Part shown: piece after piece, positions 26,920 to 36,487 of the stretch
Numbering within the stretch: position 1 is the first letter of the stretch
Layout of the letters: every line of letters starts with the position of its first letter
NCBI GenBank assembly: GCA_900618425.1
Contig: UZAN01039570.1
Span: 1-64,000 of the forward strand
Direction: 5' to 3'
Source: Echinostoma caproni
Lineage: Eukaryota > Platyhelminthes > Trematoda > Plagiorchiida > Echinostomatidae
DNA length: 64,000 bases
The notes under the pieces: model-generated
Databases searched by the model: none
What the model was told of the DNA's origin: nothing
What the model saw: only the letters and a program-made list of their open reading frames with translations
Position numbers and translations under genes: made by a program

Positions 26920-27110
26920 AGATGTGATGGAAATTTTTGTGATAAACAACAAAGAGCACTGGACAGGTGTTTCGTTCTGTTTGAGACTCGAACTTTTGTG
27001 TCTCTATCAAGTCTCGGACCGCGGACGTTCATGTCGGGACTTCAAACCCTTACCCTTGAGCTATACGGTCGACGGTTCTCACCTTGTGCGAATCAATTTA
27101 GAGTATCAAG
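26920..27110 (-). mobile_element. Diverged hammerhead-SINE inside the foldback element
   Basis: On the minus strand TAGCTCAAGGGTAAGG (near 27075) looks like an A box, and GGTCCGAGACT or the later AGTTCGAGTCTC looks like a B box. Next comes CGAAACACCTGTCCAGTGC (complement of about 26956-26974). That last string matches the 3' half of the hammerhead at 49653-49675: GAAA, short palindromic stem III, C at the cleavage position, CAGTGC. The 5' core CTGATGAG is replaced by AGTTCGAG, so no active ribozyme is expected. The open frames on both strands here are accidental. Confidence 0.45.
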
Positions 27111-27245
27111 CTTGGATTGGCCCATTCGATTATTCAGCAGCACCAGGCACTCTTGATGGTCTGTAAATGTATCTACATCTCAAGAACAAAGTTCAATTTA
27201 AGTAGGTATACCAAACGGTAGGCATCTTTTGATTTATTTCAGCGC

Positions 27246-27414
27246 TTGTGAATGCAAAACAATATTTAGCTTGAGTTACACTTGAGATTTTTACTTCTAA
27301 GAGTATCGCACATTATACAGAAACACTGAAGCCGTACGAGATGTGTAAAACGGTTTGACGATACGGGCATATCAGTTAAACCTTCCCCGATCAATATATG
27401 TTGCAGTGTGCAAC
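27246..27414 (-). repeat. Right terminal inverted repeat of foldback element
   Basis: Inverted partner of 26642-26807; ends with the palindrome gttgcagtgtgcaac at 27400-27414. Confidence 0.75.
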
Positions 27415-27504
27415 CCCCACAATTTAGTCCTCAGGATTTGAATTAGGCCGAAAATATTTCGAACTTGGGTGCGCTGTAATGTATACACAAAGTGGAATAC
27501 TCGG

Positions 27505-27600
27505 ATTAGATTCCAAGGCCGTTGGGTGGACAGTAGGCTCACGTTCCACCTTTGAGGTCCCGGGTCAGCGATCCTCAGTTGGGCCAATGAATTTGCGGTG
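27505..27600 (+). mobile_element. SINE-like fragment
   Basis: Plus-strand relative of the segment at 25865-25985. It shares the block around 27537-27570 with a degenerate B box (CCCGGGTCAGCGATCC). Possibly the two lie as inverted copies on either side of the gap and the foldback element. Confidence 0.35.
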
Positions 27601-30600
27601 CAGACGAAAAAGCTACGAATATTTGTGCGGTGATTTCAGTTTCACGTTTTCTGTTCTTCTGCTGTGTTTACAGCTATATATTCTTTAGAAAATAGTCTTA
27701 CTTAAAAAGGGACTGATGTAAGACTAAATCGACCTTATACTGACTGCACATTTTTACTTTAAAACAAAATGAGCATCTTTCAGGGCTCCTGAGTCAAAAG
27801 TATACATGTAATTCAATAAAATTGTTCCATTCTATTTGATAAATAGTCAAGAATAGTTCTAAAAGGCAAGCTCTAAATACATTTTGTAGTCCATGTATGA
27901 ACAACTGCAAGCTGAAGTGAGACTGAACCGAAAAATTTTCTATTTGTACAATATCTTCAAGACAGTTCCGCATGCAATCCTGACGGGAAAGGGGTATTAA
28001 TTATGATTTTAGCAGTTGACTGTTTTCCGTCGGACCCCTACGAAGGAGAAATGATTACCGAATGCTGGATACACTACGTTACCTGATATAACCTGAAGAG
28101 CATTTCAGAGAAATGAATGCGACTGCTGTAGGAGACTGGAACAGATTCTGATTTTATGGAATTTAGAACAATGTTGTTTGTTCAAAACGTATGCATATTA
28201 AGTCAGACGCCGAGATTTTATGAATTAGGAAAAGTATGTGAATATTTTACGGTTTACGAACATGACTGCACTACATGGAGCAACAGAGTACTATTTCTGA
28301 AACGGACATCTACATGATCCATGAAACTATCGAAAATCGACAAAAACAAGTGGACAGCTCTTGGTGGCTTTTTGTGGCTTATTAACGATGCGCGCTATTT
28401 TTGTGTCTGTCGCAGAACGCAGGTTGTGCATACTCTTTTTATAAGTCAAAACATCTAGCCCAAGGATGCACGATCGATTGCCATCTCCCTTAGTGATCAC
28501 ACAAAATTTTGCAATCACGATGTTAAGGCAAGCCCATCCACTTGCACCGACACGGTGTTTTATCATACAGTTTCATTTGCCTGTGGCGAATGAGCAAAAT
28601 TTAAAGGAGTGAGCCCACACCGAGTCAACAAGAACCAGGAGCCAACAGCAGTGGTTAGTACCTGCAAAGTCTCCTTGTCTGATCTCAGAACAATAGTAAA
28701 GAGCTGTTAGTCACCACAGACTTGCCGTTGAACTGTTGTTATTTTTCCACATCTCATTGGTTTCCCCTTTTTACCAATTCATTAGTAAAACGATATTTGC
28801 GATTGTGTTCTAATGCTGTTTGAGTAGGTCGGGGTCAGATTTTAGGTTGTCACCGAATTTCGACCGATAAAACAAATATCAATCAGGGTATTGTTTGTGC
28901 TGACCTCGTTCAAATATTTTCGAGTGTTACATCTCACTGTTTGTGCAACTTTAAGTTACGACCAAATTAGCGGCAAACACGAGTTCAAAATTATGCAGAT
29001 ATTACGTAGTTTCATGGATCAGGTAGTCCTTTAGTGTATTCTCTGAAGTGTGTGTATGCAAAAATTCATCCAGTTCAAAATAAAAAGCCCATATATCCAA
29101 CTGCTAAGTTTACTGCACTTATTTTCATAGTAAGCTCATCAGTGACCATGAGCATTCGAATAGTGATAATTGGTTGTCTAGTAACGGAAAAACAGCGAAT
29201 GAAACCACAAACAAAACCATTTCTGTCGAAGTTGCTTAGCGAAACTATAGATAATCTCATTGTTTTAGTTAGTTGCACAAGGAATTTGAAACACCTGACT
29301 CCTTGAGATTATTTATGCTTAAACTGAAAGTTAAACTTCATTTAAATATCATTTGACTTTGTTTTTTGGCAAAGCGATTTGTGGACGGTATATAAAGTAC
29401 TTTTATTTTTTTCCGAATTCCTTCATACTAAATTAAATTAATTTATTGTTTTGGATACCTCTGAACAAAAATCGCGTGTGCAATCATAGGATAAGCAGTT
29501 GGCCGGAGGGCGTCGAGCAAATAGTTCGTTTTGTCACATTGGAGGTGCATCTAAGTGATTTCTGTTCATTTGGACTCTCTCAGTTGTGTTGTCTCCAAGT
29601 GAATCAATGCAAAATACACGTCACTGGACACTGTATGCTCACTCCCATTACCGCCCTACTCATCAAAAGCAATTTCTGTTACAGGTTAATCCGAACGAAG
29701 AGCAATAATTGGGAGAAGCGCACGACCTATCACAGAGCTTTTGATACCGTTACTCGAGTATGTACACCCAATACATTACTCTCAACGCATATTTATTCTA
29801 CAACTAGGACAACACATTAGAAACTAACTCCCGCAGTTGAAGTTGGGTCACTTTTGTGGAAAAGTACGTTTTCGAAGATAATTACAACCGTCATTCTTTA
29901 GTTTATGCAGATAATAAAAATAAAGGGGAAGACGTTGGAAACACTGAACAATCTGTACTAAAGATATAAGATTAGCATAATTCTTGTTTTTTCATGATTT
30001 TGTTTCAACAACTAGTTTGTAATGCAAAAGTAATGTTTATATACAGGTATTGCATAAAATTTTATCTGTAGGAACTTGTGAATTAGCTCTTACGAGTTTC
30101 GAATGTGAGACAATAACAACAAAAGCACATGCCCATATCTGCTTGCAACGTGAACTTCACTGTTTTATAACTTCGATTTGCAAATCGATAACATCAATCC
30201 ACTAGCTAAAACGAGGCAGAACAATTATGTGAAAATAATTGAACTCATCTACCGGAAGTACAAATTAATCTCACTCAAAATTGGATATCTATACTTAGGT
30301 TACCTCCTTGACAATGCATGTTTCCGGTGTGACAGGTAGTCTGGAGGTGAACGTATCACATGATTTCCAATATTTTCTACTCTAGAATTCATAAATACCT
30401 GCAAACAAGCATTGAGGTTATTATCTAAAATATATTTATTTGTAATATAGTCAACCAAACCTAGGAACCCGCTAGATTATGATTAAGGACGAAATATGAA
30501 TGATCAGCCATAATCAGGGTGCGTTCGTATGTGGACGAATTTTATTAATCTCTCTCCTCTTAACTGTTACATTTTGAGCTTCAAAAGAAATATGTAATGC

Positions 30601-30602
30601 AC
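27601..30602. other. No gene recognised
   Basis: AT-rich DNA. A 124-codon plus-strand frame at 29446-29820 is Cys- and Thr-rich without a recognisable domain and is not called. The motif tatacaggtattgca, also found inside the 47-kb repeat units, occurs at 30040-30054. Confidence 0.4.
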
Positions 30603-30731
30603 CAAGACCGAAAGAAGACATGTCGCGTGATGTTAACATTTCGTTTAATCTTCTCAGTCGCTGACTTAAAACAAACAAGCACATTTGTAGCACAGTAGAT
30701 TTGTAAATCCTAGTGAACGGACATGTACAGT
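30603..30731 (-). repeat. Left inverted terminal repeat of the PLE
   Basis: Nearly identical to the reverse complement of 32918-33047; I count about 12 mismatches over 126 positions. It carries a hammerhead-like fold on the minus strand at 30624-30662. Confidence 0.85.
30624..30662 (-). ncRNA. Degenerate hammerhead-like ribozyme in left PLE terminal repeat
   Basis: On the minus strand: CTGAGAA (consensus CTGANGA, so one core change), GATTAAAC as a minimal stem II, GAA, palindromic ATGTTAACAT as a short stem III, then C at the expected cleavage position. Stem I keeps three pairs (GCG/CGC) with an A-A mismatch next to the core. Type I hammerheads with very short stem III are known from Penelope-like elements. 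The change at the catalytic G8 position suggests low or no activity. Confidence 0.4.
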
Positions 30732-31231
30732 TAGTAATGAACAAGTTCATTGAAAAACAACAACGATGTGTTCCTCTTTTAAGCGATCTCAACTTGGTGT
30801 GCAGGGTAAAGTTCAAAAATCTTTCCAAATCAACTCTTCAAAAGACAAAAGAAAGAACAATCGAAAAATTGCTCCGTAAAACACCACGAAAGCCTTCATT
30901 TGTGTCTTCCATACAATCGTCTGAACATATATACAATTTCACATCCACCACTTTCACACAAACACAAATGGATGTTTTATCACTGGGGATGAAGTTTCAG
31001 ATTCCACCAAGAATGGTTAACAGTCTCCAGAATCAAGTTCAATTCGAAAACTTCTACGATCAGCTGAAGGACCTTTCACCCACATCAACAGAAAATGGCG
31101 GGTGGTTCCGTGCGAAAACGGTGGATATTTCTCACTCGTACCTTGCGGCACCGATTCGGCAACAGAGCTGCCTCACTTCCGAGCACTATAAGGCAATACA
31201 AGAACTAACTGAAACATATGTCAGATCTTAG
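30713..31231 (+). pseudogene. PLE N-terminal region
   Basis: Open frame of 172 codons. It contains TTFTQTQMDVLSLGMKFQIPP (about residues 79-99), matching the PLE N-terminal signature in which a Thr/Glu-rich turn leads to VLSLGLxFxxPP. The start overlaps the terminal repeat, so the true start codon is uncertain. The frame ends at TAG 31229-31231, just as the next frame picks up the reverse-transcriptase start, so a frameshift separates them. Confidence 0.65.
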
Positions 31232-31556
31232 ATTCCTCAAGCCGGACAAAGGATCTAGTACCGTGATCATGACCAGGGACAGTTATACAAACAAAATGAA
31301 AGAAATACTAATGGACGAGGGCAAGTTCCAAATAGACAAGACACCGGATAACAACTTCACTGAAAACCTTATCGCAAGGAAATTACATATTCTGTTACTA
31401 CATGACTACATATCCCAAACACAGTATAAACAACTGAAGCCAATGGGGACAGAAACACCACACATGAGAGCTTCACCTAAGGTTCATAAACCCGGGACTC
31501 CTCTCAGACCAACTTTGTGTATGCAGAAATCGCCATATCACAAACTCGCTCGATGA
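31218..31556 (+). pseudogene. PLE reverse transcriptase, fingers region
   Basis: The frame contains DLRFLKPDKGSSTVIMTRDSY, the PLE form of the RT1 block (LKADKGxxxVVMDxxxY), and later SPKVHKPGTPLRPTLC, the PKxHKxGxPLRPIV block. It stops at TGA 31554-31556 inside the RT domain; the next segment continues in the frame 31557-31793. Confidence 0.75.
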
Positions 31557-31793
31557 TTGGTGGAAATTCTAAATCCCGTTTGTAAGTCTTTAACACCCCA
31601 TTGTTTAAAAGATTCTTTTGAACTTTCAAATTGCCTTGAAAATTTGACCATATCTTTACAGTGGATGTATTTGGTAGATGTGGATTCCCTTTTCACCAAT
31701 TTTCCACTCCATGAAACAATTGTTTTTTACGTAATTATATTTCTTCAGGTAATTTTTCTCTTGCCATTCCTCATGAATACTCAAGTGAACTAA
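31557..31793 (+). pseudogene. PLE reverse transcriptase, motif A segment
   Basis: Contains LVDVDSLFTNFPLHETI, equivalent to the motif A block FDVxSLFTNVPLxETI; the first catalytic aspartate codon is at 31677-31679. The end of the frame diverges, and the family motif B lies in another frame from 31850. Confidence 0.7.
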
Positions 31794-31849
31794 TATTTCT
31801 ATGTACTGAAAACATTCGTTTTTAATTCGAAGGAGCCACATACAAACGG

Positions 31850-32071
31850 ATTGATGGCGTGGCCATGGGCAGTCCATTAGGCCCGATTCTAGCTGATATA
31901 TTTTTAGGATTGATTGAACAAAATCTTGCCAATGATATCTCCCAGTCCAGTGTGTACAGACTTTATGTGGACGATATTTTTATTCTTACGGAGCGTGAAC
32001 ATTTTAAATCCCTTTTGAGACAATTTAACTATTCATCCACATCTTTCCGTATCCCACTAAGAAGAAAGTAA
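31850..32071 (+). pseudogene. PLE reverse transcriptase, motifs B and C (YVDD intact)
   Basis: DGVAMGSPLGPILADIFLGLIE is motif B of PLE RTs, and YVDDIF (codons 31964-31981) is the catalytic motif C with both aspartates kept. Spacing between the two motifs is typical. The frame ends at 32071 through a frameshift; the following segment (LAFLDIRITRRLDGTLQRS, 32080-32140) continues in a different frame. Confidence 0.8.
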
Positions 32072-32078
32072 TGATTCT

Positions 32079-32324
32079 CTAGCATTTTTGGATATAAGAA
32101 TTACGAGGCGCTTAGATGGTACATTACAGCGTTCTATCCAAAGAAAAGCAACACGGAGTGGTCAATATCTACAGTTTTCTAGCCTCTCACCCATGACTCA
32201 TAAACGTGGACTCGTAAAAACTCCGTTCCATCGCTCCAGAAGAATTGGTTCCCCCAGACATACTACGAGAAGAATTTCTGAAGAAAAGGTTGCTACGAAA
32301 CGGTTACCCCGAAAGATTCATTGA
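32079..32324 (+). pseudogene. PLE RT thumb / linker segment
   Basis: AFLDIRITRRLDGTLQRSIQRK and SPMTHKRGLVKTPFHRSRRI match the conserved PLE region after motif C, in which SFLDVxITR..DGTLxRSVxRK is followed by a KRGLVxxLxxR block. It is directly followed, in another frame, by an LxxNGYPExFI-type string (around 32295-32325). Confidence 0.7.
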
Positions 32325-32553
32325 TATTCACATCAAATAATCTCAAAAAGGTAACCCATCGCCAACTGTTCCCCAGAAAGCCGTTTACATCAAGCTATAT
32401 TATAAGGGCGATCACCTGAAAGATGTGCGCCAAATTTGAAGTCAGCTCTCAACCGCACATTCACAGCTGCTTAACTCCGACTTATTGCCTCTGCTCGTGG
32501 AATCAATTTGGACGTGTACATGGTTGGCAATCCAGTTATGTCTCCCACACTGT

Positions 32554-32886
32554 ATACCAGTTCACCTGTAGTTGCGGTGACGCATAGGCAGAACCAATCG
32601 TCAATCACAGCGGATGGCCGAACACATTCCAAAATGGTTGATGAAGTCGATGACGCAACCCACGCCCACCAATCAGGCGGTCACAGCTAACCCGGGGTCG
32701 TCAATCGCAAAACACCTCATGACAACCAAACACACAATTGATCCCGCTTCCTCCTTCAAATCGTTGTTACGTAACTGTAATGCAAAACTGTTGGCAATAA
32801 GGGAGGCGTTGCTAACCCGATTACATAATCCCGTTCTGTGCGCCCAAACGTTGTTGATTCAATCAGTTCACTTGCCGTGGAGTTGA
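32554..32886 (+). pseudogene. PLE GIY-YIG endonuclease-like C-terminus
   Basis: YQFTCSCGDA at 32554-32583 corresponds to the Cys-rich lead-in (CxCGxxYIGxTxR) of PLE GIY-YIG domains; a TAG follows at 32584-32586. In the frame of 32614-32886, HIPKWL, SSIAKHLMTTKHTID and the terminal ALLTRLHNPVLCAQ...LPW match the rest of the domain (SAIAxHLxxTGHxID, ExLxIxxxxPxLCxQ). The central YIG is lost to stop and frameshift. Confidence 0.65.
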
Positions 32887-32917
32887 CTTATTTTTCAATT
32901 CTAATAGCCCCTGCCTG

Positions 32918-33047
32918 ACTGCACTTGTACGTTCACTAGGATTTACAAATCTAATGTGCTATAAATGTGCTTGTTTGTTTTATGCCAGCGATGGAGAAGA
33001 TTAAACGAAATGTTAACATCTCGCGACATGTCTTCTTTCGGCTTTGA
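32918..33047 (+). repeat. Right inverted terminal repeat of the PLE
   Basis: Inverted partner of 30603-30731; begins a few dozen bases after the stop of the endonuclease-like frame. Confidence 0.85.
32988..33025 (+). ncRNA. Degenerate hammerhead-like ribozyme in right PLE terminal repeat
   Basis: Same architecture as the left copy: four-pair stem I (GCGA 32988-32991 with TCGC 33021-33024), core TGGAGAA (three changes from CTGANGA), minimal stem II, GAA at 33007-33009, palindromic ATGTTAACAT 33010-33019 and C at 33020. Compared with the left copy the core is more decayed but stem I is better. Probably inactive. Confidence 0.35.
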
Positions 33048-34467
33048 TGCGATGGTTAAAGTAGACCCAGTGTTTCAAATTTATAATGCTAAACATTTTG
33101 ATCAATGGAAAGTTTTGGCTCCAAATTAAATCAATAACATTTTTGCAGCAATATTGCGGTGACCAGTATGTGAATTCTCTGAGGGTAAGAGCGTGTGTTT
33201 GGCGGGGGAGGGGAGAAACATGCGACAGTTTGATCACACGATCTTCTTCGAAGCGAAACTAACCGCTAAGAGGATAATAGAGGAATAGATTTTAAACCAG
33301 ATTTTTGTACTTTTAGTCAAGGATGCAAATTGTATTCCGTCTAGCATTACTCCATTCAGTTTATTAACCAACCCCAAATGGCAATAATGTGCGCAGTGCG
33401 CATAATTACCCCAGTGTTACTCACTCCATACCAAATCGATTCGTAAGATAGATAGAGTGACATTGCATGCTCTAGAGTTTGGTCATGAGGACCCAATTGT
33501 GCCCCATCGACCACAGGACAAAACAGAAACGGGTTTTATGCGTTATCCGATTTGTCATACTATGTAGGTCTTTTTACAAAAGTCATCAAGAGGGAAACTA
33601 TTTTGAAAGAGTGAATCTCCACTTTACAGAGAATGCATGTGTCTCGTGAGGTAAATAAACGGATCGTTTTAGATGTATCACACATTACTGTTGTTTTCTA
33701 TTTAACAGGCAATTAAACGTAACTTTATCAGGTAACACACCCGCGGTGTGATTCTCTAAAGTCTGTCATTCCGGTTAAAACGGCCTAAAAATAAAATACT
33801 GTTCTGCTTGATGATGGTCCATTCTCATTATGATATATCGTATGCCAAACACTTAAAAATGCCAAATTATCCCATTTAACAGATTTAAATAACTTCTTGT
33901 TTTACTTCATTTGGGAAAAGATTTGCTGCCTTAGTCGAATCCAAACCCCTAACATTATGGACGCCTCATTGTGTTTTACATATTTCAGTCTATGCTGGGG
34001 CCACAATAAAGGTACTATTGGAAAATATGTCTATTACAAAGAAAAATAACGTAATACACTATCACACTTCTTTTGTGGTTGTGAATGCTATCCGTCGCTT
34101 AGGATTGACTTCTACTCACAAGCCGGTGGTATATATCTCAACTTACCGTCATTTTCCTACCTATTATATCAGATAAGTGAAACTAAAAGTATTATCAGTG
34201 AGCACAAAGCTGAATGTCCTGAATGCATTGATTTTCCCAATGGCATTCTGTGAATACTATCTCCCCAAAGGAAACCCTACTGCAGTTTTCGTACTGAACC
34301 CTTTTTTCAATTCTTCTTCACAGGTCCACATTCAATTTATAGCTGCCTAAAAGATGCGCAGCTTTGTATAGCACACAAGAATTCCCTACAGCAACCAATG
34401 TGTTTTCGCTAACCAAATTTGTGGCGATTATCAACCGAGAGTTAGTATAGATATTTAAAAAATTAAG
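33048..34467. other. No gene recognised
   Basis: AT-rich DNA with one near-palindrome (around 33389-33405, tgtgcgcagtgcgca) and no open frame worth noting. Confidence 0.45.
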
Positions 34468-34811
34468 GACGTAAATCATTGAATGACTTGTACGATTTAA
34501 TCGGAACGCCTTACGTTGTCAAATATATGTGGAACGAAGTGACAAACACCTATCGTGCAAAATGCGGTGTTTTCGGTCGGTCATGTGACCAAATCCTATT
34601 CGAAATGTCAGAGTCATTGCTGGATTGCATCCCCTGTCAGTTAACTGGTCTCCGACTGATGGGGATCCGGTACCGTTATCTTCCGCATTCATCGGTTTGC
34701 ACTGCAGTCGATTTGCGTAAACTGCTCGATTCGTGTTCTCCACTACGGCATAATATTTATCTGTTGCCTTCTAGAATATATCAGGGAGGTGTCACCCACT
34801 TTGAACCATCG
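34468..34811 (+). CDS. Possible exon of an unknown gene
   Basis: Open frame of about 115 codons (DLYDLIGTPYVVKYMW near the start, SRIYQGGVTHFEPS at the end). It has balanced amino-acid composition, several Cys residues and fewer AT-driven residues than the neighbouring frames. A donor-like TCG|GTAAGA ends it at 34811, and an AG precedes 34468. The acceptor lacks a pyrimidine tract, which weakens the case. I do not recognise the protein. It lies on the strand opposite to the protocadherin. It could be a real exon, a relic of a retroelement, or chance. Confidence 0.3.
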
Positions 34812-36486
34812 GTAAGACTTTTGAATGCTTTTAGTCACTTAATTTGCAAGTATTTATCTCAGTGAATTTCGCCTAATCGTGCCTTTCACTGAACAGAGTT
34901 AATAAAAGATTTTGTATCGAACTTTTCCAAGAAACAAGGATTTCACGGATTCAGATCAACCGTATGTAATAGCTGCTGTGCTCGAATGTTCATTGCTTAA
35001 ACTTAATGAGCACACCAAGAAGTAATTTCATTCAATGAATACCCAATTCGTTCAACGGCTACCATCGACTACGCCATCCATGTTATGGGACAGATGCGTG
35101 TTCGTGATATGCATCTCCTGGATACGGATTGCATGTTAAACGTGAAAATTTGGTAAATAAAGACACCGACATGATTAGTGCCTTGTTTCTTGCCATCAGT
35201 AAATGGTGTTTTAGCTACCTCGCTGTTTCGCTTGGGTTGTCATCAACATGCACACATGTCCCAATTGCCTGGTACAAGCCCATCGTTGCCTGTTTCTAAC
35301 TAACATGAATAAAATAGTGATGATTTAAATCTATTCCAGCGGTGTGTGATGCAGTCCTTTCATCATTCTAGACTATCACCTGACTTAAACGTTACCAATG
35401 AGAAACGTCTCCGCGGTCCTGGTTTCGGGGGTTGTTTTTTAAATCAATCAATGCGCTTCACACCAATATCATTACGTTATTCACATTCCGTTTGTGAATT
35501 TGTTTGCTTTTCTGTCCTCCTTATTGAAAAAGAACAGCAACTAAATGGTGCCCAAAGTTTTAATAAACATCCGCTCATTGACATATCTGTGTTATTTACA
35601 GTGTGAACTACATAAACTCAATTGAAGTAGAAGCCCCATTTATGGAGCTATACCCGGTTAAGTTCAATGAATCAAAGGCAGCCAGGTTTTGGACGCTTGT
35701 GATGAACAAAACAATTAGTATACGGTTTTAGAAGGCGGAACTCTATATATAGAGGAATCACACTTAGGCCTTGTCACTTCTCTTGTGGAGGCGTCACAGT
35801 ACAGGGGATCAATACACATGTAACACAAACCTGGGCACAACACACAAACAAGAAGACAACCACGCCATACTGCGGCAGTGTCCACCTAGACCCATTTTCT
35901 ATCGATTTACAGGCTAACTGGGTGCCCAATCAAAAGACTGAGTTCCTTCCTTCAGTCGCCTAATTTTTTTTTCATGACTTGAAAAGTGATTTACCGCGGA
36001 TCGGTTCTGTTACGCACCACCATTGTTGCATTACATCCTAAACTACCGATATGCATATTTTGGAAACCATGAGCAAACGTGTTTGATACAAAAAGTTTGG
36101 TCAAATGGTCGCGTGCTTTTTAATTGAGCTCACATAATGCGATAAAATCCCTAAATGGACTTCAAACCTAAACCAACCAATCTGGAAATAATCTTCGTAG
36201 GTTCTATTGAGAGTAATAGGGGCGAACAGTTCGTGAACAGGAGAAAACGATGAGAACTTGCATAGGGATTTCGGAGGCAAAAGATTTGTCTACAGTCACT
36301 ACGCAATTCCCCAATTTTCGCAGTAACAAACTATCAAAATCACTTTATAGTGTTTACGAAGAAAATCTGTTTTTCATTTAGCATGGGTATCAAAACTGGC
36401 AAACTAGTGTTCTTACTCAAGGTTATATTAGATAGTTTAATAAAAAGTAGGTTACATTAAAATTGGCTTTGGAGCAGCTCAACTCA
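34812..36486. other. Probable start of protocadherin intron 1, no gene recognised
   Basis: Directly downstream (minus strand) of the protocadherin donor at 36487. No cadherin motif is visible in any frame, so the next coding exon lies further away or outside the window. Confidence 0.45.
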
Positions 36487-36487
36487 C
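36482..36487 (-). other. Splice donor of protocadherin exon 1
   Basis: Minus strand CAA|GTGAGT; the GT corresponds to 36487-36486. Exon length of 2469 nt from the ATG is divisible by three, so the intron is phase 0. Without splicing, the frame stops after two further codons. Confidence 0.85.

Larger units (their letters stand above)
26642..27414. mobile_element. Foldback / MITE-like element with ~170-bp inverted termini
   Basis: The ends are long imperfect inverted repeats (26642-26807 and 27246-27414), about three quarters identical by eye. They share exact blocks such as cacatctcgtac, ttcagtgtttctg, aaatctcaagtgt and attgttttgcattcaca. Each end finishes in a small palindrome of the form GTTGCAnnnTGCAAC. 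No transposase is visible, so it would be non-autonomous. The interior (26808-27245) holds a minus-strand tRNA-like and hammerhead-SINE-like segment. The superfamily is unknown. Confidence 0.65.
30603..33047 (+). mobile_element. Penelope-like element with inverted terminal repeats
   Basis: About 2.4-kb retroelement bounded by ~125-bp inverted repeats (30603-30731 and 32918-33047, about 90 percent identical by eye). The interior encodes, in order, a PLE-type N-terminal region, a reverse transcriptase and a GIY-YIG endonuclease-like C-terminus, spread over several frames. Inverted or direct pseudo-LTRs and the RT plus GIY-YIG order are family hallmarks of Penelope-like elements. The copy carries stops and frameshifts (31231, 31556, 31793, 32071, 32584), so it is not coding-competent, although key RT motifs survive. 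Confidence 0.85.

Noticed and set aside
29120..29145. Hammerhead core on the minus strand (CTGATGA, then GAAA nine bases later)
   Set aside because: No pairing in stems I or III and no family flanks; chance match.
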